Assembly: GCA_035079385.1 (NCBI GenBank)
Contig: JAVHKY010000012.1
Coordinates: 6,352,501-6,416,500 of the forward strand
DNA: 64,000 nt
Direction: 5' to 3'
DNA from: Aspidiotus rigidus
Taxonomy: Eukaryota > Arthropoda > Insecta > Hemiptera > Diaspididae
Part shown: positions 50,062 to 62,700 of the stretch, piece by piece
Numbering within the stretch: position 1 is the stretch's first letter
Layout of the letters: the number at the start of each line of letters is the position of its first letter
The notes under the pieces: model-generated
Seen by the model: the letters and a program-made list of their open reading frames with translations, nothing else
Databases searched by the model: none
Told to the model about the DNA's origin: nothing
Translations under genes and position numbers: made by a program

Positions 50062-50560
50062 TTAGAGACTACAGTTGAGGGTGAAGTAAGTAGAGCGCTT
50101 AAGTGAATGTGGGGGAAGACGTGAAGAAACAACAGTAAACGAGGTGGATATTTCTAAGGGCAGGACATAAAAAGAGATGTTGGCCAGACATATTATCATG
50201 TTAGTAGTATTGCCAAGAGGACCTAGAAAAATTTGTCTGAGTCCCAAGGTCACGGATGCCCAGACGCAAATTTTGAGATTAGGGTTAGGGTTCAGATAAG
50301 ACATCAGAAGTAAGTCCAGGGTCACAAATTTTATAAGAGAGAACAGAATTTTTGGTGTCAAGGCCAAGTTATGTCCCGGAATCCAGAGAAAGGAAACTGC
50401 TGTTGAGGTGAATAATAGTGTTAGTAAAAGTAAATAAATTCGTTGGACTAAGAGATTAGTCAAGTAAAGGTCCTGTACAGCCAAGAGAGATGAGAAAGGC
50501 TTTATTATACTTACGGAAGATATCTATTCTCTGCTTCGTTTATGTCCCCTTTGGGTGACT
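50062..50560 (-). pseudogene. LINE relic, RNase H domain
   Basis: The minus-strand frame 50484-50062 (140 codons) starts AVQDLYLTNLLVQRIYLLLL and continues TAVSFLWIPGHNLALT, matching the RNase H segment of Jockey/I-group LINEs (family NPLVxRI...VxFxWIPGHxGIxGNExAD). The GNExAD block is lost or frameshifted after GHNLALT. Only this domain survives. It appears to be the same broad class as the relics at 9.9, 34.8 and 59.1 kb but on the opposite strand. Confidence 0.6.
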
Positions 50561-53500
50561 GTACTTCAGGCTTCTATGTTGAACGGGTGAACTGAACCGG
50601 AACCAATCTTTCTTATCTTTGTTACTTTGTTTGGTTTTGAAGACTTGATAAGATATTGCTGTGAATCTATGGTTCTCATGGCTTATTTCTGCATTTTCCT
50701 ATTTTGAAAAAAGTTGTTCAAGCTAAAAGAAATGCTAAAAAAACTTGGCTTATTTCGGCTTATGGATTAGGAAAGTTTAAATAAAACTGCCAGCTTCGCT
50801 CTTAGCAGTAAAAATCCGTCTGAATTCGGCTTTCTGCTTAGCTGTCTGTAATAATCAGGCTAGAAAAGTAATTAGCCCCGTAGAGAATGGATCAAAGTGA
50901 GGAAAGTACGTTAACACGGAACCACACTTCGGAACTTTGCATTATGGGATACTGTTAGAACCACAATGGTTGATTGAAACATCCCCAACGGAATATTAGT
51001 GCCCCTACCCTTGTGTGACAGTTTCCATTGGAAGACCGTTAGTGAAGATCGGGCCTTTCGCACAAGTGGCCGCTGAGGCTGAACCTTGAATCACACAACA
51101 AATGGAAGTTGCTGTCTTCTCCTTAACCTTGGGTGAGGAAGTCGACAGTGACACTGAAACAATTGACCACTCACGCTGGACTCTGAATCACGCAACAGTG
51201 AAAAGTTGCGATCTCCTTTTTGGATTATTTCATGCCTACTGTGGCACAGTGACACTGACAAATCTTGAGAATCACCTTGATCTATCTCACCCTTAATCTC
51301 ACTCTTGTGTCCTCGAAAGAATAGAAGTCAGCCTATCGTAGCCAGTCCAGTCTATTGTGGCTGAAGATCTCTTATTGCTCAAGTATGTAGATCCTACGGT
51401 GAAAAATTTACATGGATAGAAGTCAACCCGAAAGATATGGAACCATCAATTTTATTAATGAATTTCGTTATGAGTGTAGTATTTTTCAGATCTGATTTTT
51501 TCTTCAGTGGTGTGAATGAATCCTATCTCATATTTGTTCAACTTATGGGCTTCTTTTGAAGTAGGCTAGAAAAAGTACAAATTTGCCGAACCCGGAAAAT
51601 GATGGTTATTAATTTTATTCTCAAGTATGATTTTTAATATAACCTCCCTCGTCATATTTAAAAAATACTCGATGGCCACGTCAGGTTTTTGATTGGTATC
51701 CAAATTTTTTTCAACATTTTGACTCAGATTTCCTGTATATAATTTGTGGTAATCCCCATTTCATTTTTCGTTGAAAGGTTTTCTTTCAGGGTCAAGAGAA
51801 AAAATTAATTATTTTTGATCAACGACTCTGTCAGTTCTGGTAAATTCGATATAAATGAATTGAAGATGTTTCTTCTTAACGTTTTAATCACAGGTTGTAC
51901 TCCCAATAAGTGGAATGGTTATCAAGATGTAACTTCGATAATAATTCATTGCTGAGAATAGGTCATACTCGCGTGTAATTGGAGAATGAAGTTTTTTCCC
52001 CCCGCTTCTCTTTTTTTTTTGGATGAGATGAGAGTCGGTCGATCGGTCGCATTATTGGTATTGCATGAGATGTCCGAAATTGATACTCATAATTATAAGG
52101 TACCAAAACCTGCGCTAAAGAAGTAGTGTACTCCTATACGAGTCAGTTCTACTAGTTTGAAAATCGGAAATCTTCGAGGTCAAGCTATAGTCTTACGTAG
52201 GCCTGTATACCAATTATCGTGTGTGCAATGGTGCGAGATTAATGACATAATTTTCTATAACATAATTATTACGTTTAAACGGAATATCGAAAATATTCTG
52301 TATTAGCCTACTTAGCCTTTAGTTATATACAACGATTATTAATATGTATTTTTCTTTTTGGTCCTTGTTCTAGGTAAGTTTGACCGTTCTTTCCGTCGTG
52401 TAGTACGCATCCCACCGAAGTACGAATAGATAACAGGAAATCTAACTGTTAATGGCGCATACCGAATGTGACAACGAACACGAATAAATCCCAATCAAGT
52501 GATATTAAATTAATTTTAATTCTCTGTTAGACAACATTTCTGCGGACGAGCGCCATTATTTACTCGCTAGAATGCGACAATAACTTTTTCAACCAGTGTT
52601 TTCTGTGGCCGTGAAACAATTCGACTACATTCTTCGATGGTGATGGAAAAACCAAATGATTATCAAAATGAAGTCGGATGATATCGCGTTCGAGGAAGAA
52701 ATTTTTTTCACAGAACCGGTCAATTTTTCATTCGAATGACGTCATTGTTGAATTCAGGACGACTCTTATTTCTTTATTCTTACGGAGGGAAGGTATAATT
52801 TTATGGAATATCATGAGGCTATTATCGAAAGTTGAATCCTTTATGAGAATTTCGAATACTGAATAATCCATCAACGAGAAGCGGCTGAAACTTTTATAAT
52901 AAGTAGATTTTTAGGCTATCGGATTTCGATTCAATCCTGGAATCATAGCTTGTAAGAAAAGGTATGTCAGCTGTGAGCTCACACTTAAATTTCAGTCAAT
53001 ATTCCGTTCCCTGGCTATCCAATGCACCGTTGCCAACCGCCTGGAATCGATAGCCATTCGCGGGAGGCCACGAAGTAATCCATCTAATGTACTGAGTTCC
53101 AAAAATCAAGATCAAAACAAATCTTGAAGAAAACTCTTTGGTAGGATAGTTTCATAGCGCTCCTTCTAGAGAGGCCTTACGAATACGCTATAATAATTTC
53201 TTTTCTGTCTGAAATGGTGAGACCACAAGGAATGGACAGTTTGGGTTGTGACCGAATGTATATTTGAACAGAGGTGGGCAGTGTATATCAACAAGGCTTG
53301 AAATATATTGCGGCGGTAGACGTGGATGAGAAGATGAAGCAGTGCTGAATGGAGAAATAGAATAACTTACTGTAGCCAACAACCTCCAGTTCAAGTACTT
53401 CTTAATTTTTAACACGTCATTTTGCTTTTGAAACAAACGTGCAATTTCCATGTCACAAAGCGCACGCAACAAGCGCAGTCACAGCCTACAAATGGTTCTC

Positions 53501-54710
53501 TCACCGAACATTTTTTTTTTCTTCTCTTCGATTAGCGAGATTAAGTTAAAAACATTAGTCAATACAATCGTCGGTTAATTAAAATCGAAGGTTGTAAGTC
53601 TTTCGATAAAAGGAAATTCCACGTGCTCCGAATGGTGATGTATGAGTACACGAAGTGTGGTTACGTTTTCTTTCATTATTATTATTATTATTTTTTTCTC
53701 TTTTAAACTTAAATGACGAATTCCAACAGGTTTATGTACCGTTTATTGTCATCTAGCGATCATTGATAATGATGTATCAAGTCCGAGGGGATCTGTAAAT
53801 GAAATCGAGAATGACGTATACCATCATTATTATATGAAAATATTGACGGGTGTTACCAAAAATTTGAGCGCGGAGGAGAAGAAGAATATACTAATGTAGT
53901 AGTAGGTGCTATTCCATTATTACTTTGACGACGAGGCTGTATAATAAGAAGCCCCGAGCCAGGAATGCGCGCATTCTTTGGGCAAAAAAAAAAAAAAAAG
54001 GTTTTTGAATCGAATCACGCCTCCGGATAATATGATTTCTTGAATGAAAAACAATCAATACTTCTGTGTGCGCCTACGTGTGTAATTTTGCTAGTACTTA
54101 GATTGCCTAACAAATGAGTGTACCTAGATACACGAGTATTATTCAAAAAATATCGTAGTAATTCTTCTACAATCGATTGAACGAAATGTGGTTCTTCTTG
54201 AATAATTTTTCTTTGAAAAGGTGTGGGTGGCTTCGAAAGATCATATTTACTCTTTCGAAGTTTCATCTTGACCAATGTAAAGATGGTAAAGTTCAATTCT
54301 CCTACCTCGAAGACCACGAGTGAGCAAGACCTTCAAACCTAAAATCTCCTACAAAGAATGCGAAATCATTAATGGTGGTCCGTTCAGGCAGGTTTCGACT
54401 CCTGTTGTCAACTCGTCATCTGATACCAAGTTTAATCGTGATTATGTAGAAGCAATGCACCCAAAAACGTCATCGAGAAAGAGGGGAAGTAGAATTTCCT
54501 CGTTGTATCAAACGCAAGAAATGCCAATAACTTTTTCTTCTTCTGTACGAAGGAGGATTTAGATGGAATGAAGGCATGAAAATTGAAAAACGAAGGTCAC
54601 AAACACGAGGAGTCTCAAACTGCAATATAGTGGTGCCAGAACTTAGAGTCATTTGGATCAATTGATTTTCCACGGCCTTGTCAACTTCTTGTTTTTACTG
54701 CTCAGAAATC
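50561..54710. other. no recognisable gene
   Basis: A long AT-rich stretch with one CRE-like TGACGTCA at 52738-52745 and a short (ATT)n at about 53677. Frames at 53188-53472 minus (94 codons) and 54015-54317 minus (100 codons, LRKSKYDLSKPPTPFQRK) are not obviously repeat-derived, but show no domain or start/splice evidence, so I do not call them. Confidence 0.45.
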
Positions 54711-54724
54711 ACAAGTTCGGTAAT

Positions 54725-56384
54725 CGCTTGTGTGTCGCATGTGCAGCACCGCCCGTCATCCATTACGGAGTAGGTGCGGGTTGCGTATGCATTTAATATT
54801 GTTTCCTCCAACACCGGAATCGACCCTTTCAGGTATAACTCCAGTGAAGGAGGAATCTCCTAGGCGAACCCCCTCTTCTACTCGGCAACTGCCAAGTTGC
54901 TTTGGCAATCGCCAAGCTGCAGTGCCCCCCTGGCACGCACAAAAAACATAAGAACACTCACAACAACAAACACCACCACAATACACAATACAGTAGGTCA
55001 CTGTTGGAGGTTCTTCATCTTCTTCTCCCTTCAGGGAAGATCTTGGTCCTCTTCTTCCTGCAGATCTGGATGTTGATGGTACACAGGTGTTGAGTGGGCC
55101 ATAGCGTGGTTCTGAATTTGCCTATTCCATTCCTGGTCCATCTTCCTCTTCATGATGGTGGCCGCAAATGCAGACACCTGGTTCCATGCTTCTTCGGAAC
55201 CTAGCATGGTGGGTACCAGGCTACTCGGGTCGAGCGCTTCATCTACTCCGATCTCTTGAAGAGACCGACTAAGCTCGTCCCGCTCACGCCTCCACGCCTC
55301 ACACTCAAATAAGGTGTGTTGTGGTCCATCATCCCGCCCTTGGTTACAGTGCGAACACGTTGCCTGCTCAACTTTCCTTAACTTCTCGTGAAGGTACTTG
55401 TTGAAGCAGCCATGGCCGCTTAACACCTGCGTCAGGTGAAAGTTCAGCTGACCATGGTGTCGGTTCATCCACTCGTCGAGGTCGCGTATTAGCACACGGG
55501 TTGTCCATGTACCCAGCTCACTCTGGGCAATTCTTGCTTTCCACTTTACAAGCAAGGAGCGCCTGACCTCCTGCTTGACCCGTAAAGCTTCTCGGTTGGT
55601 CGTCGTTCTCTTCTTTGCTTCGAACACCACCGCTCTCTCTTCAGCAAGGAGCTCGATTGGTGGTGAACGTGCTAATACACAAAGAGCCTCCGTCGAGACA
55701 GTGCGGTAGGCACTAACACACCTCAGCGCAGCTCTTCGTTGGATCTTTACCATCCCTCTTCTTCGGTATGGTATCTTCATGCAGTCGGCCCATACTGGCG
55801 TACCATATAGGAGGATCGACAAGGCGGTGCTCATCATGATCCTTCTCCTTGCTTCTCTCGGTCCTCCTAGGTTCCTCATCAGGCGGCTTAGGTATCCAAC
55901 TACCCGGTCCGCCTTTTCCGCTGCCATCAGGAAATGGTGCCTGAAGCTCAGCGTTTAGTCAAACCAGATGCCCAGGTATTTCATTTGCTTCTTGGTTTCA
56001 ATTTCCACACCTCGCAGGCGAAAGGTGGGTGGCTGAACTTCCGACGGGTCGTGAATAAAATGGCCTCTGTCTTACTTGCTGCTAGTTCAAGTCCATCCGA
56101 CTCGATCCAACGCGTCACATCCTCTAGGGCCCGGTTCACCCTGCTCTCCACCGCTACAGTTATTTCGGCGGTGCACACCACCAGGGTGTCATCCGCATAG
56201 CAGATAAGCTTAACCCCCGGTGGCAACTTCACCTTAAAGATTCCGTTAAATGCGACGCACCACAAAAGCGGCCCAAGGACCGACCCCTGCGGCACCCCAC
56301 AAGTAACAGGGCGCTTTACTGTACCAGCAGACGTCTCTGCTTGGATTTCACGGCAGCTAAGATAGGTGCTGATCATCCTGAGCA
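54725..56384 (-). mobile_element. 5'-truncated R1-type LINE with target-site duplication
   Basis: A 1660-bp insertion bounded by the 14-bp direct repeat ACAAGTTCGGTAAT at 54711-54724 and 56385-56398. The element lies on the minus strand, begins in mid reverse transcriptase (5' truncation, typical of target-primed reverse transcription) and ends after about 300 bp of 3' untranslated DNA without a poly(A) tail. Its G+C content is clearly above that of its surroundings and decay is light, so it is one of the younger insertions here. Confidence 0.9.
55031..56384 (-). pseudogene. R1-type LINE ORF2 fragment, RT C-half and zinc knuckle
   Basis: Two frames make up the remnant. 56388-55981 holds RT motifs GVPQGSVLGP (residues 31-40) and the catalytic YADD (64-67), both intact, then GLELAASKTE. 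A frameshift near 56020 and a stop near 55957 separate it from 55927-55031 (298 codons). That frame carries the RT thumb (GTPVWADCM, RAALRCVSAYRTVSTEA, LARSPPIELLAEER) and a C-terminal CCHC knuckle C191-x2-C194-x9-H204-x4-C209. The AYRTVSTEAL...PPIxLLxxER block and terminal CCHC are characteristic of the R1 clade (R1, Waldo, TRAS relatives). The endonuclease and first half of RT are absent. R1 clade is a family-knowledge call. The exact lineage is unknown. Confidence 0.88.
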
Positions 56385-56398
56385 ACAAGTTCGGTAAT

Positions 56399-56715
56399 AC
56401 TGGAACCCTTAAGAACTTGGACCTCTCTATTTAGTCATTACGTCATCTTTTATGTTCTGACTTCCTTACTTCATTAGAATAGGAGGAATAGTACAGCGCA
56501 TAATGAATTTAGATAAGTCCGTAACTAGATGTTTTATTGCTGAAAGCTTAGTCAGATGACTAGAGAATAACACCACAACGAATTAAAAATAAAAGGATGA
56601 AGTAAAACAGATAAATAAAATAAATATAAAAATGAAGGAAATAAAATTGGTCAAAAATAATGATAAATTTTGTCGAAGAGAAAGAGAACAATGAGATAGA
56701 ACAAATGTAAATTTT
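56399..56715. other. AT-rich spacer
   Basis: Very A/T-rich DNA between the R1-type insertion and the Penelope-like relic. It may include the 3' tail of the latter. No gene seen. Confidence 0.5.
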
Positions 56716-57790
56716 GGTCAAGTCCCGAAGACTATTTGTTCGACCGGTTTCGATAGATTTGGCGTCTATCATCATCAGGAGAGAACTGAATAAAACCGTT
56801 GAAACTGGTAAGGAGATGAAGGAAAGTTGAACGAGGGGATCAGGTCAAGACAAGAAGTGCTGATTAAAGTTTGTAGTAAAATTGGATGAATGGATTAAGA
56901 AAAGTAGAGATAATGTGTCGTTTAGAGTTGACAAGTTTGTAGATGAGGAGCGAATGATCTCGGTTTCCTCCAATCGATTCATGTTTTGACCTTTATCGGC
57001 GTTGTGAAGAAGTTTGATGACGGCGTTATCGACGGGGTGATTTTTATTCGTGCAATGTTCGGCAAAAGCAAAGTATTTTCCATTGGAGATGGCTGCTTTA
57101 TGCTCACGGAAGCGAGTACGAAGGGAACGACCGGTCTGGCCAACGTACTGGGCATCGCAGGAAACACACTTTATTCGGTATATGCCTGACTTATCCATTG
57201 GTGGTACAGCATCCTTCAAGGTGGAGAGGTTAGACAAAGTGTTGACCGGATTGAACCTTCGGAGTTTTGAGGCAAGTTTTTTTGTGAGTCTCATGAGGTA
57301 AGGTAGGCGGATCCATCGGGTTCTGGCAGTTGAGCTCCTTTGAGAGTGAGGTCGGTGAGCAGCTTTTTAAGTTGTTTACGTCTGACCAAGAGGCGGATGT
57401 TAGAGTCGAGGCCGTTTAACTTGGCAATTTTTTCGATTTGCTGGATCTCGTCTTCGAAAGCTACGTCATCTGGAGGAATGTGGATGAGCCTGTGGATAGC
57501 TGCGTTTATGGTTGCCATTTTGTGGTATGGTGGATGGAAACGCCCGTGAACGAAGCTTTCCTAAAGATGCCAAATTTAGCTTTTAGTATATTATGTTTTT
57601 CGATGAGGGTGATGGACATCTAGAAAATTGATGCTGTTCCCTCCTGTTTCAAGTGTGAAATTGATGGCGGGGTCGAAATTGCCAAGCTCTTGGTCATTGA
57701 CTGATGACAAATCGATTTGAAAGTGGTAAGTTAGAAAACTGCTAGTTTAAGTGCCGAAGGAAAGTGCAAAATTTAGGGCTATCAACGGAT
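56716..57790 (-). pseudogene. Penelope-like element relic (4), RT thumb plus GIY-YIG endonuclease
   Basis: From 57790 downward: NFDPAINFTLETGGNSINFL (57640-57700), KFGIFRKASFTGVS (YRKPTxT block), HKMATINAAIHRLIHIP (about 57480-57530), then the linker frame 57518-57291, and the frame 57294-56845 (149 codons) with a GIY-YIG nuclease: GIY (residues 37-39), CVSC (43-46, the extra Cys pair typical of this family), YVGQTGR (50-56), REH (63-65), HCTNKNHP (80-87) and Glu109/110. The nuclease looks intact in its key residues. Frameshifts occur near 57520 and 57295, and a stop near 57600. 56740-56790 contains CCTGATGATGATAGACGCC and GAAACCGGTCG (minus strand), of a kind I associate with the 3' region of such elements. 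The catalytic YVDD region is missing. Confidence 0.85.
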
Positions 57791-59083
57791 ACAAATAGCC
57801 TCACACCTGAACAGTGGACTGTATGGATAAATGACGACGGAACGATTGAATGTCCTTACTCATTCTTATAAAGCTCTAGTAGTACAATGTTGTTGGAGTT
57901 TACTCATCTAAAGTTTGACCAGTATTACCACTCTAAATGAGAAAAGTTTGAAGTCAACTTCGCCATGAAATATGCTGAGAGGAAGCCTCTTCCGTCTAGC
58001 TTTTACATAATACTTTCCTCCTCGTCGTAGATGGCGTACATTCTTTATGAGCACTCTTGAACATAATGATATACTTTGTGTAGTGAAGTATTTTCGATCT
58101 TGTCTGGGTTTATTACAATCGTTTCCTCGTATCATTAGAAGAGACTTCACAAGCATAATATGTGTGTATATTTTGTCGTTCGATTTTCGTTCGTGTAAGG
58201 CATCAACTAATTCGAAAGGGACTCTCGTCCGACTGACTATAGAGTATTTCTTTGCCAACACGAACAAGCCACTTAGTATAAGAATTAATCATCGTTTCGT
58301 GGACAGTTCTCGCTAAGATATACACACTCTACGATTCACTCGCCTCGATTACGTATAGACATTAAAACGAAGGAATTTGAATAAGAAAACTAACTAATCG
58401 TCATTCCGATAATTATAATTTACTACCGGCATATGATAATATTATTGTTGGATGTGTAGCAAAAAAGAAACCAGTTGTGTGATACTCGTCGCTTTTATAA
58501 TGCGCGTATACCAATATAAATCTGAGTAAACAAAGTATACATAAAATTGAGAAACTCGATAATGTTCCGCAATTATTTATTTCTCACGCGATTCACAGTT
58601 TCGCGCGACATATGAACGATCGATCTGATGCAGGCAGCGTGTTGTAAACAACTTCGCCGAGGGTGCGCCTCGTCGTTAATTTTATGGTACTAAAAATTTA
58701 GTTCGGATAAGAATAATTATTATTCAAACGTGAGGTTAAAAAATGTAATTAATTTTCATAAATTACGTTGCGCGTTATAAATCGTGAAGTATGCAGCCGT
58801 TCTGACGATACGAAACGTGAATCATCGAAGCTTTACTTTACTCGAGGTCCTCTTCCGTGGATCAGGAATAACTGAGATATGCTTTATTTCTCAATAGGAA
58901 GCTGGGAGTTAATCTTCTAAACTCTGGAAGAAGAGTTGAAAGAAGTCCTTAAGACCGTCCTCTCCAAAGATCAGTGATTCTATGATATGTCAGGAAATGC
59001 AATCGTAAAACGAATTCTGTAATTTTGTCTCTACAATTATTCTTTCGCGAATTGGCTTCCTTGAAAAAATTGATCGAGGAAGG
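57791..59083. other. no recognisable gene
   Basis: AT-rich. The minus-strand frame 57908-58267 (119 codons) and plus frame 58047-58316 overlap in antisense and show no domain. Not called. Confidence 0.5.
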
Positions 59084-59105
59084 AACCTGTTCTATGGTCG
59101 ATTAT
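59084..59105 (+). repeat. isolated AACCTGTT-family end
   Basis: GGAACCTGTTCTATGGTCGA matches the left ends at 21226 and 22625. No partner right end was found nearby. A LINE relic follows. Confidence 0.5.
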
Positions 59106-59129
59106 GAAGTAATGAGGCTGTTGGTATTG

Positions 59130-59710
59130 CTGCCTTACTCACCTCTCTCTTCTCTCCCTCTCTGTAAATTCGCCATCCTTTCCGATACTCATTGAAGCTA
59201 TGCAAGACTTTTATTCTTCCAACCCTATCGTTCTGCGTACTCTCATCCTGTTGCACCCCTTGACATCTTCTTTATCTTCGATTGTCTTCCTCCGGATTCT
59301 TGGTCACATCGACCTTTAGGAACACGAAGCAGTGGACCTAGGAGCCAAGCAAGCCCTGCTCTTCTCCTCTTCGGTCTGTGACTCAAAATCGTTCCTCTCG
59401 TTCTCTAATCAACTCATCACCTGTGGCCTTCTGAATCCCACAATTTACTTCATTTGGTCAGATAATCTCCAATTTTATGGTCCTTTTCAATTCGTTCCTC
59501 TCGCCAGAAAGAAACACTCACTTACCTGAGCCACTCCTTCCTTCTCCTTGGACTCTTCGCTCCACCCTCATACCAATACTGTCATGCTGATGGATTATCT
59601 GTCTCCTATTTTTTCTCCTGTACATTCCTACTAAACCTCCGAGAGTCACTCTCAGTTTCCTTTCAAGCACCCTCTGTCCTGTAAATTTCCTCCAGTCCAC
59701 GTACTACCAC
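59130..59710 (+). pseudogene. Jockey-type LINE relic, RNase H and C-terminal zinc finger
   Basis: The frame from about 59150 reads AMQDFYSSNPIVLRTLILLH and SSIVFLRILGHIDL-stop-EHEAVDLGAKQAL (RNase H: family NPIVxRI...VxFxWIPGHxGxxGNExADxxAKxAL), then further downstream HSFLL...PSYQYCHADGLSVSY, the C-terminal Cys/His segment (family form PxCxxCxxxLTVxHLL.C). The open frame 59332-59529 (65 codons) is part of this. GHIDL-EHEAVDL is nearly identical to the copy at 10.7 kb, so both are one LINE family. The RT domain is missing and there is at least one stop and two frameshifts. Confidence 0.7.
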
Positions 59711-62700
59711 AAATCCATCCAAGCATCAAACCTTACGTGTTGTTGAATAGTTCGTTGAAAAAAAGGTAATTTGGTTAATTGTTTTGACATTGTACTAATG
59801 ATGTGAGCATCCGCGAGCGTTATGTCAAAATATGCTATCAGAATAGATATTAGAATCTTACCTCTTTGGAGTGGCTTATGAATATTTACCGGAGGTCATA
59901 AATGTCAAAGCGAAGGAAGCAATGTTTACTTTCTTCAGAGATTTATCCTGCTATTCAGAAGATCTGATTCTAAAATCGTAATTTCGGTCATTTTGCAACA
60001 ACGTCGATTAAACTGAGTTCTAATATTGAAAAAATCACTTATTTCAACTTGAAAATATTACGTGACTTTTTGTCTGGTTAGAATACTATGAACCAGAATG
60101 GAACGACGAGGTTTTGGAATTCTATTCTTCATTTCTTTTTTTTTTTCCTCTTTTGATAAAATAAAGAAGCGCGAGAATTTGTAGAAGAAGACCCAAGGAG
60201 GTCTACCTGATGATATAATTTTGATTGTGTACTATGTGGGCGTGCCATGATGAGAAGAAAGGGTTCCAAAAGAATCGAAAGAAATATCTGACGAAATCAT
60301 TCTGGAAATTTCATAGTATTCGAGGTCTGTTTCGTAGATAACTTCACTGGAAAATAATCTTCTGGAAAAATCTTAAGTCAACGACAGGTTGCTTTTCGGT
60401 GCTTGTAGCTTTCGATTTCTCAACAGTTTGGCACGTCCATGTATCGTATGGTCGAAATAAAGTAGTCAAGCTGCACTTTAGTACCATCTTTTACTTTTAC
60501 CTTGTTTGAAAATGAAAATTTTATGCACCTGATTCTAAAATGAGTAAAGGTCCGCGAACTCGACGCAATGGATATACACGGTTCTTTTCTCGCGTGTACG
60601 TAACGTGACTCGATAACAGGTGCCGCTCAACTTAATTGTACGACTTTGGAGAACCGCGAAGAGGGCCGAATATCATCGTCGCGATGACGTAGTCGAATTG
60701 GCTCTTGTTCGCGCGTTCAAGTCTCCGTTGAAAATTCACTTCGACAGAAGTGAGCATAATATCGTTGAACGCGCATCGTCGCTCGTATCACAATCCACGT
60801 TATGTCATTCGGCTTGCCGACATTATTGTCGAATTCCGTTGGTCGCGTGCGCATTTTTCGGTCCGATTTCTTTATAGATTAGTAGTTATTGGTTCCGTTT
60901 CGCTGATAACAGTACCGGCGTATATAATTGTGCAATTTCGTTCCCTTTTAAATTTTCGATAATTAAAGAATAGCCGCGAACTACAACTAAAATAAAGAAA
61001 ATACGATAATGTCATATTCGATTCGAGAATATGATTTACGTTCGGAAAGTGGTTCTTTTTTTTTTCTCAATCTGTAATTAATCTGTGGTGATAAAATATT
61101 TGTGATTGATTGGTTTCGTTTGGTTCGCGTTTTTTCTGTCTAACTGCATTCGCAGACTAACTATTTTGAAATACCGTGTATACGTGAGAAAATTGGAAAT
61201 CGTAAAAAAACCGCTCTACGCTCATTTCTCTCACCCTATTATATCATAGGTAATTGAATTTAAATATTTTATTGCTAATTGTTCGCGCTTATTATTGGAA
61301 ACACGCGTTTTTATGCGCGTACGAGGCACGGAAGACTGATAAGGAATTTCTCTCTCGCGGTATGTGAGTATAGCGCATGCAGGGAAGCAGCCACCCATTT
61401 CGAAATTTTTGATACAACTTCTGTAGAATTTCGGATCCGATATCCGTTCGGGAGCCGCAGTTGATGATATTAGATTTGCTCAGGTTTAATTTGTAATTAG
61501 CTCTACTCGCGATAGCGAAATCGATCTCGAAACGACCATTGAGGTCTGAGTCTATCATGTTTTAGAAATTGGAAGAATTTATATTCTCAAAAGTACCAAA
61601 GCTTCGCTCGACCGTATACCAGTCTGTCTTTTGATATTTAATTGACTCAAAACATTGCTCAGGTGAATAAGGTTTCATGTTCGAATTTCCACCCTAATCT
61701 TCTGTGATTCTTGAAAAAAACTCAATGTATCGAATATCCCTTCCTACGGTATGTCCGGCCACAGTTTAGAAAATCTTATCGATTCTATTCTTGAGTGTAT
61801 TGTTTTTGACATCTTTCTACTCTCATTCCTCGCGTAGCTCATTTTAGTTCGGGAAATACTTCGTAAACTGGTTAATTTGTGCCACGAAAGAAAAACCTTC
61901 CCCATATTGAGACTGTACAATATAACGATAATTTGTTGCATATCCTGTTCTTCATCATTTTGAAGAATGGTATTCTACTCATATCAGACACGAGGATAAT
62001 GAGATTGTAATTGTTCATTTTGGTGCTATCACTTTTTGATTATGTAATGTGACAGCTATTAAAGGTGACAAGTTGAAACAGGTGAATCCGAAGTTGTTTT
62101 GCGAAATCATGCAAAGCGATTATTTGTTTGTTTCGTTCGTATTTTAATTTTCAATTCTTCACCTCGCTCTTAGTGGCTGGCTTCGTAGAAAACTGTAGAA
62201 TTTTCGATTTATAGCTTCGAAATGCGAGAGTTTCCAGGATGTCAACGTGGATATAATACTACTATTTTAAAGAAAAGTCACGTAGTGATAGGATTGAGAG
62301 TCGAGGATGGTTTCTGTGACGAGAGACTGAAAAAAAGAATCACTCAAATAAGTGAGGTTGAGGAAAAAAAAAGAAGTTCTCGGTCTGAATGCGGTATTGT
62401 TTTGTGATTTGCTACCTACAACATTCCATCCATTCCGCGCGACCTGCTGCGAACCGTCACAGGACTTCCTTCGGGTTGATCTTGCGAAGCGTGTGAAGTC
62501 ACGTCGCGATGTGCTGCCGATCGCGGTTAGTTAGATGATAATTGAGCGGGTTTACTTCAAAAAGTGCTTTTGATGTTCGAGGAGAATGGTTTTTCGAGTG
62601 AGACGTGTCATTTCATATTTGTGTTATAGCAGGGTTTGTATTGCTTTGTATTTCCCAATACGCAGAGTCTTACGAGTGTTTCCAGAGCTTTCGAAAAACC

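Noticed and set aside
54015..54562. Two divergent ORFs of 80 and 100 codons that look protein-like
   Set aside because: Nothing recognised, no repeat or domain support, and no splice evidence that I could defend.
57908..58316. Antisense-overlapping ORFs of 119 and 89 codons
   Set aside because: Mutually antisense and without motifs. Treated as chance.
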